Below, piece after piece: positions 22,796 to 33,300 of a DNA stretch of 64,000 nt. Numbering within the stretch: the first letter of the stretch is position 1; each line of letters begins with the position of its first letter. The stretch is from assembly GCA_045128275.1 (NCBI GenBank), contig JBGVRH010000049.1, positions 1 to 64,000 on the forward strand. Direction: 5' to 3'. Below the pieces are notes generated by a model. The model was given only the letters and a program-made list of their open reading frames with translations. It did not search any database and was not told the DNA's origin. Source of the DNA: CAMEON01 sp045128275. Its GTDB lineage: Bacteria > Bacillota > Clostridia > Oscillospirales > CAG-272. Position numbers and translations under genes: made by a program.

Positions 22796-24379
22796 ATGGA
22801 AAACTACAATTTACAGAATATCCCCGCTGAAAAGTTCCGATTTGCTCAGAAGAGCGACCTGTATCACGACAGCAAGTTCGAGACCAAGCCCGTTACCTAC
22901 TTCCAGGGCGCGTTCCGCCGCTTCAGCAAGAACAAGGGCGCCGTTGTGGGCGGTATCGTGATCTCGATTCTGATTCTTTTCGCCATCATCGCCCCCTTCT
23001 TTACCCCCTTCAAGCCCGCCTACTACGATATGGTCTACGCCTACGTGACCCCCAAGAACAACCTGTTCGTCAATGCGGGCATCGATTTCTGGGATGGCTG
23101 CCGCGTCAAGGACACCAACAGGATCGGCTATCTGAAGGATCTGGCTATCGCCAGCGAAACCGGCCGCGAGGTCATCAAGCGCGGTGAATACACCGTCAGT
23201 CCCGATGGCTCCAACTATACCTACCGCTACGACACCTACTACGGTGTGGGCTTCGGTAAGTATAAGATCATCTCCCAGGCCGAGTTTGAGGCCATCCAGG
23301 AGTACCAGAACAGAACGGGGAAGCAGGTGCTGTACCCCGTGGTCAAGTTCGCTGACAGACCGACTCTGGAGAAGAACAAGTACGACGCCAATATCTACTA
23401 CCAGGTCGAGAATCCCAACGCCGCTACCCTCCGTCCCAAGCTGGACGCGGATGGCAACATCATCCCCAACTACTGGAAGTATGAGGTCACCGAGGATAAC
23501 GGCCTGATCCCCGAGTACAACTCCCTTCGTATCGAGGGCGAGGACGGTATCCGCGAGGACGGCAAGCAGTATTACTATGCCTACGGCCGTAAGGTTGACG
23601 GCGGTATCGAGGTCAGAGCCGAGTACTACGAGTACTACACCTACCAGCATACCGAGGTCAAGAAGGACGGCATCGAGGAGCCTCTCTTCACCTTCGGTAC
23701 CACCCAGACCGGTAAGGATATCTTTGCCTGCCTGGCCTACGGTGCCCGCTTCTCCTTCATCTTCGCGTCCGTGGTCGCTGTGGTGAACTTCATCGTCGGC
23801 GTGATCTGGGGCTCCATCTCGGGATACTTCGGCGGCAAGGTGGATCTCTTCATGGAGCGATTCTCCGAGATCCTGGGCTCCGTGCCGACCATCATCGTCA
23901 TTACCCTGTTGAAATACCACATGGGCTCAACCAGCCAGGTCATCGTCTTGTTCATCGCGTTCTTCGCTACGGGATGGATCGGCATGGCAGGTCGAACCCG
24001 TATGCAGTTCTACCGCTTCAAGAACCAGGAGTACGTCCTGGCGGCCAGAACCCTTGGTGCGAAGGACTCGAGAATCATGTTCAAGCATATCTTCCCCAAC
24101 GGTCTTGGTACCATCGTGACCAGCGTAGCCCTCGTCATTCCTTCCATGATCTATTCGGAGACCAGCTTTACCTACTTGGGTATCATCAACCTGGAGGCAG
24201 GCAACACCACCAGTGTGGGTACGCTGATCGCCGCGGGACAGCAGTCCATCATGGCAAACGCCGGATACGTGGCACTCTTCCCCTGTATGTTCCTGGTTCT
24301 TTTGATGCTCAGCTTCAACCTGTTCGGTAACGGACTGCGCGACGCCTTCAACCCGTCGCTGAGAGGATCGGAGGATTAA
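22796..24379 (+). CDS. oppC: Oligopeptide ABC transporter permease (OppC type) with large extracytoplasmic insertion
   Basis: A 527-aa permease, against about 300 for typical OppC. The first span is at about 48-72. The landmark GTTQTGKDIFACLAYGAR, which normally follows within about 60 residues, appears only at about 301; so roughly 170 extra residues, rich in Tyr and charged residues, sit on the outer face between spans 1 and 2. The remaining five spans and the EAA loop (AARTLGAKDSRIMFKHIFPN, about 418-437) are normal. The insertion could contact the enlarged OppA. It lies 2 bases after oppB and 2 before oppD. Confidence 0.92.
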   Translation: MENYNLQNIPAEKFRFAQKSDLYHDSKFETKPVTYFQGAFRRFSKNKGAVVGGIVISILILFAIIAPFFTPFKPAYYDMVYAYVTPKNNLFVNAGIDFWDGCRVKDTNRIGYLKDLAIASETGREVIKRGEYTVSPDGSNYTYRYDTYYGVGFGKYKIISQAEFEAIQEYQNRTGKQVLYPVVKFADRPTLEKNKYDANIYYQVENPNAATLRPKLDADGNIIPNYWKYEVTEDNGLIPEYNSLRIEGEDGIREDGKQYYYAYGRKVDGGIEVRAEYYEYYTYQHTEVKKDGIEEPLFTFGTTQTGKDIFACLAYGARFSFIFASVVAVVNFIVGVIWGSISGYFGGKVDLFMERFSEILGSVPTIIVITLLKYHMGSTSQVIVLFIAFFATGWIGMAGRTRMQFYRFKNQEYVLAARTLGAKDSRIMFKHIFPNGLGTIVTSVALVIPSMIYSETSFTYLGIINLEAGNTTSVGTLIAAGQQSIMANAGYVALFPCMFLVLLMLSFNLFGNGLRDAFNPSLRGSED

Positions 24380-24381
24380 GT

Positions 24382-26613
24382 ATGAATAAAGAAGTCAAAT
24401 TATCAGTCAATAATCTGAGGATCTCCTTCCGCACGGACGCCGGTAAGGTGCAGGCGGTACGCGATATCTCCTTCGACCTCTACAAGGGCGAGACTCTGGC
24501 CATCGTGGGCGAGTCGGGCTCGGGTAAGTCGGTTACCTCCAAGGCCATCATGGGTATCTCCGCCGTGAACTCCATCCACGAGGGCGGCGAGATCCTCTAC
24601 GACGGCCAGGATCTGGTGCGCATCCCCGAGGAGGAGATGCACAAGCTCCGCGGCGATAAGATCGCCATGATCTTCCAGGATCCCCTGTCCTCTCTGAACC
24701 CCATCATGCGCATCGGTAAGCAGATCACCGAGGCCATGCTCCTCAAGAACAAGGCCAACCGCAAGGAAGGCCGCGCGACCTTCAACAGCATGCTGGAGAC
24801 CCTGTCCGTGATGATGAAGATGGCCCTCGCCGCCAACCCCGGCGCGAAGGTCTCGGTCGCGGAGGTGGACAAATATATCAAGACCTTCGACGACTTCAAC
24901 ATCCAGGCCAACAAGCTGGAGAACAGCTATAACGACGCCCGTACCGCCGCCGAGGAAATGATCGCCGGTATCGAGGATCTGCTGTTCATGACCGAAAAGA
25001 AGCAGAAGGTCGACGTGATCTCCGCGCTGAACCTCATTTCCCGCAGACTGGGCGAGATCAACGACAAGTATTTTGTCGCGGATAACGCCGAGATCCTCAA
25101 GGCTCACGCCGCCGCCATCAAAAAGGCCAAGCGCACCGAGAAGAAGAAGGTCAAGCTGTCCGATTCCGTCAAGAAGCTGGTGGGATCGGGTGCTTCCAAG
25201 AAGGAAGCCTCTCCCGAGACCGTGGCAGTCCTGGAGGCTCTCAAGGAGACCGCCCAGACCATGCTGGATCTGCCCCGCTACAACTTCTTCCGCATCGGTT
25301 ACTACGTGTACAAGCATCCCGAGACAGATCTGAGCCGTATGCCCGCCGACGAGGCCAACGAGATGGCCATTCAGTTCCTGGAGCAGGATTTCCTGCATTC
25401 CTTCATGGAGCTGGAGAAAATCGCGGTTCTGTATTCCTTCAATAAGACCCTGGAGAATAAGAAGCACGCCATCAAGGAGCTGCAGCAGGCCATCGCCTAC
25501 TTCAAGGCCGGCGGCTTTACCGAGCAGGCTGCTGAGGCTCTCTGCAAGAGCCTGAACAAGTGCGTGCTGGCAGCCATTGATCCCCTGGCCGTTATCAAGG
25601 ATAACGTGGCCTATACCTTCGGCGGCGCTCTTGAGAGAGAAGTGGAGAAGTACTTCTTCTATATCAAGAACAACCCCAAGGAGGAGGCTCGCTTCGCCCG
25701 CCAGACCGCCAAGAGAGAGGCTCTGCTGGCCAAGGGGAGGAAGGTCGACTGGAAGGTCATCCCCAAGTCGGTCATCGAGCCTGAGGTGCAGATCGAGTCC
25801 ATCGTCTCGGTACTGGGCCGCGTGCTGGCCAAGTTTGAGGCCGACGTAGCCAACGCCGACAGCTTCGACGCAGACAAGCGTTGCGTTGAGATCATCGACT
25901 ACCTCAAGGAGAAGGCCTCCCAGGTGGTCTATACCCTCACCCCTCGGATCGCCAAGGAAAAGGCCATCAAGCTCATGGAGGAGGTCGGTATCCCCGAGGC
26001 AAGAATGCGCTACAGACAGTACCCCTTCGAGTTCTCGGGCGGTATGCGTCAGCGTATCGTTATCGCCATCGCCCTGTCGGCTAACCCCGATATCCTGATC
26101 TGTGACGAGCCTACCACCGCTCTGGACGTGACCATTCAGGCGCAGATTCTGGAGCTGATCAACAAGCTGAAGCGGGAGCACAACCTGTCCATCATCTTCA
26201 TCACCCATGACCTGGGTGTCGTGGCCAACATGGCGGATCGTATCGCCGTTATGTACGCGGGTAAGATCGTGGAGTACGGTACGGCTGAGGAGGTCTTCTA
26301 CGATCCTCGGCACCCCTACACCTGGGCCCTACTCTCCTCCATGCCCGATCTGGACACCAACGAGAAGCTGGATGCCATCCCCGGTACGCCCCCCAATATG
26401 ATCTATCCTCCCGTGGGCGACGCGTTTGCCGAGCGAAACAAGTACGCCATGGAGATTGACTTTGAGATGCAGCCTCCCATGTACGAGGTTTCCCCCACGC
26501 ACTATGCCGCTACCTGGCTGCTCCATCCCAACGCCCCCAAGGTGGAGATTCCCAAGATCATTACCGAGCGTATCAAGCGAATGAAAGAAAGAGGAGGCAA
26601 CCATGGAGAATAA
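24382..26613 (+). CDS. oppD: Oligopeptide ABC transporter ATPase (OppD type) with ~400-residue insertion
   Basis: A 743-aa ATPase, more than twice the usual 330. Walker A GESGSGKS is at 43-50 and the Q-loop at Gln99 (FQDPLSSLNP). The signature FSGGMRQR does not come until 551-558; normally it is near 160. Residues about 120-520 are a charged, helical insertion in the helical subdomain, with no motif I recognise. Walker B LICDEPTTALDV and the H-loop THDLG follow normally. The C-terminal oligopeptide-transporter region has the usual HPYTWALLSSMP, but the cysteines that bind an iron-sulfur cluster in many homologues are replaced (VGDAFAERNKYAMEID). It overlaps oppF by 11 bases. Confidence 0.92.
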   Translation: MNKEVKLSVNNLRISFRTDAGKVQAVRDISFDLYKGETLAIVGESGSGKSVTSKAIMGISAVNSIHEGGEILYDGQDLVRIPEEEMHKLRGDKIAMIFQDPLSSLNPIMRIGKQITEAMLLKNKANRKEGRATFNSMLETLSVMMKMALAANPGAKVSVAEVDKYIKTFDDFNIQANKLENSYNDARTAAEEMIAGIEDLLFMTEKKQKVDVISALNLISRRLGEINDKYFVADNAEILKAHAAAIKKAKRTEKKKVKLSDSVKKLVGSGASKKEASPETVAVLEALKETAQTMLDLPRYNFFRIGYYVYKHPETDLSRMPADEANEMAIQFLEQDFLHSFMELEKIAVLYSFNKTLENKKHAIKELQQAIAYFKAGGFTEQAAEALCKSLNKCVLAAIDPLAVIKDNVAYTFGGALEREVEKYFFYIKNNPKEEARFARQTAKREALLAKGRKVDWKVIPKSVIEPEVQIESIVSVLGRVLAKFEADVANADSFDADKRCVEIIDYLKEKASQVVYTLTPRIAKEKAIKLMEEVGIPEARMRYRQYPFEFSGGMRQRIVIAIALSANPDILICDEPTTALDVTIQAQILELINKLKREHNLSIIFITHDLGVVANMADRIAVMYAGKIVEYGTAEEVFYDPRHPYTWALLSSMPDLDTNEKLDAIPGTPPNMIYPPVGDAFAERNKYAMEIDFEMQPPMYEVSPTHYAATWLLHPNAPKVEIPKIITERIKRMKERGGNHGE

Positions 26614-27793
26614 TCGTGAAGTATTGTTGAAAGTGGAGCACCTCTGCCAGTATTTCCGCCTGGGACGCAAGGACCTGAAGGCCGTTGACGACGTCAGCTT
26701 CGAGATCCACAAGGGTGAAACCTTCGGTCTCGTGGGCGAGTCGGGCTGCGGAAAGACCACTACGGGCCGCTCCATCATCAAGCTGTATAACATCACCTCG
26801 GGTAACGTATACTTCAAGGGCCGCCGCATCGGCGCGGGAACCCGCTCCTACAAGGATGCCATCCAGCAGGCCAAGAAGGATCTCGAGGCCAAGAAGATCA
26901 CCAAGGATGAGTACAATGAGATCGTAGCCCGCAACAGAGCCCTCATCAAGGATGCCAAGCTGGACAGCAAGGCCGTGGATAAGGAGTACGCCGCTACCCT
27001 GGTCAAGGAGCTGGAGGCTCGCTACGCCGAGATGATCGCCAACGCTCCCGATGAGGAGACCCGCAAGGCCCTCGTAAACGAGTATAAGAACCGTGTCCGC
27101 GTGGCCAGAAAGAGCAAGCTGATCACCCAGATCCAGATGATCTTCCAGGATCCCATCGCGTCTCTTGACCCCCGTATGACCGTCCGCGACATCATTGCCG
27201 AGGGCCTGGTCATCAACGGCATTACCGATCAGGAGTATATCAACCAGAAGGTCTACGAGATCCTCGAGACGGTCGGTCTGGTGCGGGAGCACGCGGATCG
27301 TTACCCCCACGAGTTCTCGGGCGGTCAGCGTCAGCGTATCGGTATCGCAAGAGCCGTCGTCATGCAGCCCGAGATGATCATCGCAGACGAGCCCATCTCG
27401 GCTCTGGACGTGTCCATCCAGGCACAGGTCATCAACCTGCTCAACGACCTCAGAGAGCGTCTGGGCCTGACCATCCTGTTCATCGCCCACGACCTGTCGG
27501 TGGTTAAGTACTTCTCCGACCGTATCGGCGTTATGTACTTCGGTAAGATGGTGGAGCTGGCGGACTCCGACGAGCTCTTCAAGAACCCCCTGCACCCCTA
27601 TACGAGATCCCTGCTTTCGGCTATTCCTCTGCCCGATCCCGTATACGAGAAGCAGCGCGTCAGAATTCACTACAACCCCATCGCTGAGCATGACTATTCG
27701 GTGGATGCTCCCTCCTTCCGCGAGATCACGCCCGGACACTTCGTCCAGTGTAACGACGCTGAAGAGGCCAAGTACAGAGAGATGCTCAAGTAA
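26603..27793 (+). CDS. oppF: Oligopeptide ABC transporter ATPase (OppF type) with coiled-coil insertion
   Basis: A 396-aa ATPase. Walker A GESGCGKT is at 45-52 and the signature FSGGQRQR at about 238-245, followed by Walker B IIADEPISALDV and H-loop AHDLS. Between Walker A and the Q-loop (Gln182) lie about 85 extra residues (about 80-170), Lys/Glu/Ala-rich and probably a helical hairpin, replacing the usual short link. The start lies inside the end of oppD behind GAGGAGG, suggesting translational coupling. With OppD it energises uptake. Confidence 0.92.
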   Translation: MENNREVLLKVEHLCQYFRLGRKDLKAVDDVSFEIHKGETFGLVGESGCGKTTTGRSIIKLYNITSGNVYFKGRRIGAGTRSYKDAIQQAKKDLEAKKITKDEYNEIVARNRALIKDAKLDSKAVDKEYAATLVKELEARYAEMIANAPDEETRKALVNEYKNRVRVARKSKLITQIQMIFQDPIASLDPRMTVRDIIAEGLVINGITDQEYINQKVYEILETVGLVREHADRYPHEFSGGQRQRIGIARAVVMQPEMIIADEPISALDVSIQAQVINLLNDLRERLGLTILFIAHDLSVVKYFSDRIGVMYFGKMVELADSDELFKNPLHPYTRSLLSAIPLPDPVYEKQRVRIHYNPIAEHDYSVDAPSFREITPGHFVQCNDAEEAKYREMLK

Positions 27794-27813
27794 TTGACGG
27801 ACGGTTATTGACA

Positions 27814-28233
27814 GTGAAACAGGAAAACAAGGAAAAACTCATAAAATACGCCGTTTGCTTCGGGATCGAAGTGGTGATCGCGTTTCTGGTGATCTGGTCC
27901 AAGGGCTTTTTCACCGACAGCGCGGCCGTCAATCTCCAGATCCTGGCGGATGCCTTCTTCGTGGCGGGTATTCTGATGACTCTCTTCGCGGGTATGCTCT
28001 TTATCAGCGGCGAGGGGGCGCTCATCGGTATCGGCTTCGTTCTCCGTAACGTAGTCCTTGCCTTTATCCCCATGGGAAGAGCCAGACACGAGCTCTACGC
28101 CGACTATCGCGCCCGCAAGCTCAGCGAGGCCAGGGAGCGGGATAACAGCAGTATTTTGGTAACAGGTCTTTTCTTCCTGATTGTTGGAGTCATCCTCACG
28201 GCTATCTGGTACGTGACATTCTACAATGTATAA
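27814..28233 (+). CDS. Small membrane protein, DUF3899-like
   Basis: A 139-aa protein with three to four membrane spans (about 13-30, 42-64, 68-88, 113-135). The middle segment ILADAFFVAGILMTLFAGML resembles DUF3899 proteins, which often follow opp genes in Firmicutes. I chose GTG 27814, nine bases after GACGG; a TTG at 27808 is also possible. It is the last gene of the opp operon before a terminator. Function unknown; an accessory role in transport is inferred from position. Confidence 0.7.
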   Translation: MKQENKEKLIKYAVCFGIEVVIAFLVIWSKGFFTDSAAVNLQILADAFFVAGILMTLFAGMLFISGEGALIGIGFVLRNVVLAFIPMGRARHELYADYRARKLSEARERDNSSILVTGLFFLIVGVILTAIWYVTFYNV

Positions 28234-28239
28234 TCCCAA

Positions 28240-28285
28240 AGTCGGGGCAAGTGCATAGCAAAATGCGGTTGCTCCGGCTTTTTTT
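28240..28285 (+). terminator. opp operon terminator
   Basis: AGTCGGGGCAA pairs (with G-U) with TTGCTCCGGCT, followed by a run of T. Confidence 0.85.
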
Positions 28286-28433
28286 CGAATGTGATTCCGA
28301 CACCACCCCCCGACGTGATGAGCGGTGATACAATGGCGGGAGACCAGATAATCGAGGGAACCCCTGCCGAGGCAGAGGAGTTCGTAGAGATGCTGAGAAG
28401 CAACCGACTCCCGGATGAATGATGTATTTCCGT

Positions 28434-28466
28434 AAAAAAAGATGGAACCGTTGGGTTTCATCCTTT
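28434..28466 (+). terminator. Hairpin before the GH123-like gene
   Basis: AAAAAAGATGGAACC pairs with GGGTTTCATCCTTTTT, directly upstream of the next ribosome site. It may be an attenuator or the end of an unseen short transcript. Confidence 0.6.
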
Positions 28467-28491
28467 TTCGGCAAAAGAAAGGATCGAGTCT

Positions 28492-30048
28492 ATGAAATAC
28501 CAAGTGTTTTCCGAAAACCAATGGGTATACCCCGACAGCGAGATCACGGTACAGAACAGGGCCGAGCTTCACGCGCCCCGTGGGGCGGACGTCTGCTTCC
28601 AGGTGTTGACCGATTGTGAGCTGACGGGAGGCGAGACCATCACCGCCGCGTTCTCCATGGCGGGCTGTGAGGCTGTGGTCTACCAGCTTCTCACTGCCAC
28701 CGTTCCTCTGAACAGCGACGCCAGGATGCTCTGCACCACCGATTACGAGTCGGTCAAGCACTTCGTCACCCGCAAAGCCCCCTTCGACGTTTACGAGATC
28801 ACCCGCCCCCTGGACGAGGGAGAGACCGAGGCCGGGCGCGCCGCCTTCTACGTCCGCATCAACGTGGCCGCCGATGCTCCCGTGGGGGTGCTTGAAAGCG
28901 ACCTCACTATCCGCGTGGGGGAGGCGGTGCTGACCGTTCCCGTTTCGGTCAAGATCTACAACGTACAAGTCCCCGCCCTGGCGGATTCGGAATTCCACAT
29001 GGTCAACTGGATCTACTATGACCGCCTGGCCAGGGATCACAAGGTGGAGGCTTATTCCGAGAAGTACATGGAGATTCTCGACCGCTACCTGGACAACCAG
29101 ATCGATATGCGCAACGACTACCTCATGATCCCCTCGGGCACTCCTGTCCGCGATGGGGAAGGGAAGGTAGTAGATTTCGACTTCACCGCCGCCGAGCTGG
29201 TGGGCAACCGCGCTCTGGCTCACGGCTTCAAGTACATCATGGGCGGTTTTGTGGCCCGCTTCAAGGTCTGGGACGATCCCGACCACTTCCTCCTGTGGGA
29301 CAGAGAGATTACCTCCTCCTCCATCGAGGGCTACCGCCAGCTGGGGATCTACTTCACCCGCGCTTACGAGTGCATCAAGCGCAACGGCTGGGAGCAGAGC
29401 TACATGCAATGCCTGGTGGACGAGCCCCAGTTCCCCAACAGCCTGACCTACCGCGCCCTGTCGGGCATTTGCCGCAAGTACATCCCCGGGGTCATCATCA
29501 ACGATCCCGTAGAGTCCTCCGAGCTGGCGGGAGCGGTGGATATCTGGGTGGTCAAGCAGGCGGTCTTCGAGAAGTACATCGAGGACTACAAGCGCCTCCA
29601 GGCCTGTGGCGAGACCATGTGGATCTACACCTGCGGCTTCCCCGGGGGCTACTGCATGAACCGCATCATTGACCTTCCTCTGACGGCCAGCCGTCTGCCC
29701 ATGTGGATGTGCTACAAGTACGATGCCCCCGGCTTCCTCCATTGGGGCTACCATGCTCACAACCCCGAGGGGCGCTACGACACCAACTACCACACCGAGG
29801 GGGTCAGCTACCCCGCAGGCAACGGCCACGTGGTCTATCCCACGGGGGACACCGTCCTGTACGGCGTCCGCGCCCATCTCCAGCGGGCGGGGGCTGTTGA
29901 CTACGAGCTGCTCCACATTCTGGGCGAGCGGGACAAGGCCAAGGCTCTTGCGCTGATCGGGAAGGTCTGCCGCACCTTTGACGATTACGAGTTCTCCCAT
30001 GAGGTGCTGGACAGCGTCCGCCGCGAGCTGCTGGAGACGCTGGGCTGA
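28492..30048 (+). CDS. GH123-like / DUF4091 glycoside hydrolase
   Basis: A 518-aa protein with no signal peptide. An N-terminal beta-sandwich (about 1-160) is followed by a (beta/alpha)-barrel resembling GH123 beta-N-acetylgalactosaminidases and DUF4091. The adjacent Asp310-Glu311 in CLVDEPQF match the GH123 catalytic pair used in substrate-assisted hydrolysis, and the C-terminal YELLHIL region is typical of DUF4091. It would act on imported glycans or exposed GalNAc residues; the substrate is not proven. Start follows GAAAGGA. Monocistronic between hairpins. Confidence 0.8.
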   Translation: MKYQVFSENQWVYPDSEITVQNRAELHAPRGADVCFQVLTDCELTGGETITAAFSMAGCEAVVYQLLTATVPLNSDARMLCTTDYESVKHFVTRKAPFDVYEITRPLDEGETEAGRAAFYVRINVAADAPVGVLESDLTIRVGEAVLTVPVSVKIYNVQVPALADSEFHMVNWIYYDRLARDHKVEAYSEKYMEILDRYLDNQIDMRNDYLMIPSGTPVRDGEGKVVDFDFTAAELVGNRALAHGFKYIMGGFVARFKVWDDPDHFLLWDREITSSSIEGYRQLGIYFTRAYECIKRNGWEQSYMQCLVDEPQFPNSLTYRALSGICRKYIPGVIINDPVESSELAGAVDIWVVKQAVFEKYIEDYKRLQACGETMWIYTCGFPGGYCMNRIIDLPLTASRLPMWMCYKYDAPGFLHWGYHAHNPEGRYDTNYHTEGVSYPAGNGHVVYPTGDTVLYGVRAHLQRAGAVDYELLHILGERDKAKALALIGKVCRTFDDYEFSHEVLDSVRRELLETLG

Positions 30049-30078
30049 TCCGCCAAAAACAACCGTTTCATGACTCCG

Positions 30079-30117
30079 AAAGCAGTCCGTCGGCTCAGCC
30101 GATGGACTGCTTTTTCG
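30079..30117 (+). terminator. Intrinsic terminator of the GH123-like gene
   Basis: AAAGCAGTCCGTCGGCT pairs with a strongly complementary AGCCGATGGACTGCTTT, then TTTTT. Confidence 0.9.
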
Positions 30118-30189
30118 CTGTGCATGAATATGCTCTTGCATAAGGCTAAAATATGGAAAATCATAGAAACGTTAAACAAAGGACACGGT

Positions 30190-30218
30190 TTGTTAACAAA
30201 TGTGTGGTATGATATAAT
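30190..30218 (+). promoter_or_regulatory. Promoter of the TQXA adhesin gene
   Basis: TTGTTA (30190-30195), 17 bases, TATAAT (30213-30218); leader of about 90 bases. Confidence 0.65.
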
Positions 30219-30315
30219 AGAATGAATATCTATAGGTGCGCGATATGGAGCATACCTCGGTATTCCCAATGGCGACCAAAATAAGGAGAAAATACAAGAA
30301 AAGAAGGGAGAAACT

Positions 30316-33300
30316 ATGTTACATCTTTTCAAGAAATCGACTGCCCTGCTGCTGGTGATCAGCATGTTGCTCGGCGTGCTTTGCCTGCCTGCTTTTGCGG
30401 TGGAGGAAGGGACAAATCTTAATTATCTGTACGTTACGACGGTGCCCACGGCGGACAAGGATCTGATTGCCCCTCCGGACGCGCTCCCTGAGACACTGCC
30501 CGATGATATTCCGATTGCGGAGGGCTACACCCACGTACAGGTTGGTGAGGGCAACTACAGTGATTACTGGATCGGCCATGCCTACACCTCCGATAACAGC
30601 GAGGACGGTACCTGGGTACATGCCTTCACCGACAAGTACGGCAAAAAATACTACACTGCCCCTCACAGATACGCTGACTTCTACAGCAGAGCCGCTTTCG
30701 ATTACATCTACATCTACAATGAGGCTGAAAAGAAGTTTGAGAAAGCCTACATCGGAGATGGCGTGACCTTGAACGAGGAATATATCGCGGCCTCCGGCAG
30801 CAAATATCTGAATTATAACAAGTATCCCCAGAGAATCCCCGTCCGTTACGACAGTATCGCGCAGTTTGTTCTGGCGGATGCCGAGACGAAGGAATATGTC
30901 TCCGCATACTGCGTGGATAACGCGACCCATGTGGAGGCGAACTATAGCTACGTCATCGAGAACCTGGAGGACGCTTCCTATTACGCAGAGGACGAGGCAG
31001 CCATGATCCGTTCCATCGCGCTGAACGGCTACTGGGGTCAGTCCAATTTGAACGTGGGTACGCTGGACGCGCTCAAGGCGAGACTGGCTACCTCCGAGAA
31101 GCCCAAATTTACCGAGGCGGAGATCAATGCTGTGACCGACGGTATGGCTCTCACCGCGACCCAGTTCGCTATTTGGAGCTTCAGTAACAAGGATCGGAAC
31201 CCGGTCGCTCCCATGCAGGTCTACCAGGAGGTAAACTGGGGCATTAACAGCATTAAGTATCCCCTGCCCATGGAGACCACCGATCTGATCTTCAAGCTCT
31301 ACGAGTACCTGCTCAATCTGGAGCCTACCTACGTGGAGGAGAACACCACCGGTAACACCATCATCAACGAGGCCAACTTCATGAAGGATCTGACCATTCA
31401 TGCGAAGGCACTGGCTAATCATCCCAATAACCTGGACGGTATCCGCAATAACGATGCCTACGTTTGCGACCTCTCCTTCAAGATGATCGTTTCCCCTGAT
31501 GTGCAGCAGGATAATCTGGTCGTTCGCGTGTATGACAACGCCGGCAACACCATTCTGGTTGGTCGTATCGCCGGTGAGCTGCAGAAGGAGAAGGGTGAGA
31601 TCCAGCTGGTAGACGACGGCACCGGCCGCTACACCTTCCACGATGTAGTCCTGACCGAGGGTACCGACAAGCTGAACGTTTCTCTGGACGGTACGCAGGA
31701 GTTGGATCAGGGTATTTACATCTATTCCTCCGAAGAGAGAGTCGTGGACGGTGAGAAAGTGTCCTCCCAGACTCTGGTCGGCGTTGCCGAGGGTACCCAT
31801 AAGGTCGACGTTGATCTGTACGGTGAGGTTAAGTTCGAGATCGAGAACGTCAACGACACCGTTGTCATCGACTACGGCCGCCCCGTGGTCGTCACTCCCG
31901 CCCAGAACACCGCATTCTACGGCGAGGGCACTCTGACCGCCATCAGCGCTAACGCTCAGGGCTACAACGATATCCTCTTCACCGAGGGCCTGGACGAGAC
32001 CTTCGGCGACACCGTGAAGGGCAAGTACGGTGACTTCACCCTGGAGAACGGCAAGATCCGCTACGAGCTGAACAAGGCAGAGCATATGCTGGCCATGCCC
32101 ACTCCCGACGTGGCCTACTACGCCGTGAAGACCCCCAACGGCTACTACTACGGTAAGCTCACCGTCATCCCCGCTACCATCATTTACTACGAGGACGATT
32201 TCGTCAACTTCACCGACACTACCCTGACCGAGGGCACCGAGGGAACGGGTATCTGGACGACTGTGGGCGAGCAGACTCCCGACATTCAGTCCGAGGATCG
32301 TATCGCCATCTCCCAGAATATCTACGGCCACGATCCCATGAACAAGAACTATACCCAGTACAGCAACGGTATGGCTCATAAGGTGACCGTCAACTCGGTT
32401 ACGGGCTCCCGCGGCACCGACGAGAAGGGCAACTTCACCGCTCCCACCGCCTCCTTTACCTTTACGGGTACGGGCTTCGACCTGATCTCCCTGACCACCA
32501 CCGACACCGAGCTGATCCAGGTCAACGTCTGGGACGCCGAGACCGGTAAGCAGGTCTTCCGCAAGGTCGTCAACAACTACTACGGCTACAACTACGGTGT
32601 ACTTCCTGCCGAGGACGGCGGCTTCGTCGTTGACGAGGAGGGCAATCCCGTTTACGGCTGGTATGTGGACAAGGATGCCGCCGGCTGTGTCTGGCAGGTT
32701 CCCGTCATGAAGGTGGAGGGCCTGGAGTACGGCACCTACAACGTGACCATCCTGGTGGCCTACATGACCGCCTTCGACCACAACGAGGATCAGAAGGATT
32801 CCTTCGTTCTGGATTCCATCCGCGTGTACGATCCCGCCAAGTACAACGACGAGGCCAAGGATGCCTACCTGGCCGACGGCGAGTACAACCCCACCTACAA
32901 GAAGCTGAGAGATCTGATCCTGGAGGCTTCCAACTTCGACGGCGTTGACACCGAGGATGAGCTGTGCCTGGACGGCGTGGTGTTCGTGGACGGTAAGTCC
33001 TCCACCAGCCTTTCCATGGATTACGCAAACCCCGGCCCCAACAACGAGACCTACCTGGCTCACGGCCAGTCCGTTGCCTTCAAGCTGGCAGCCGATATTC
33101 CCGTCAACAACGTCCATATCGGCGTGAAGCTGGCATTCGGCACTTCCGCTACCCTGTGCCTCAACGGCAAGGAGCTGGTCACCGTGACCACCGCCACCGA
33201 TATGTACTACGTCCTGCTGGACGAGAGTGCTTGGCATGCGGTTCACTATCCCAACGGCACCGATGGCTATGAGACCGACGTCATCACCCTCTCCTGCGTC

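Noticed and set aside
28318..28422. A 34-codon frame between the opp terminator and the GH123-like gene
   Set aside because: It reads as plausible protein (acidic, EAEEFVEMLRSN) but has no convincing ribosome site or promoter and lies between two hairpins. Left unannotated.
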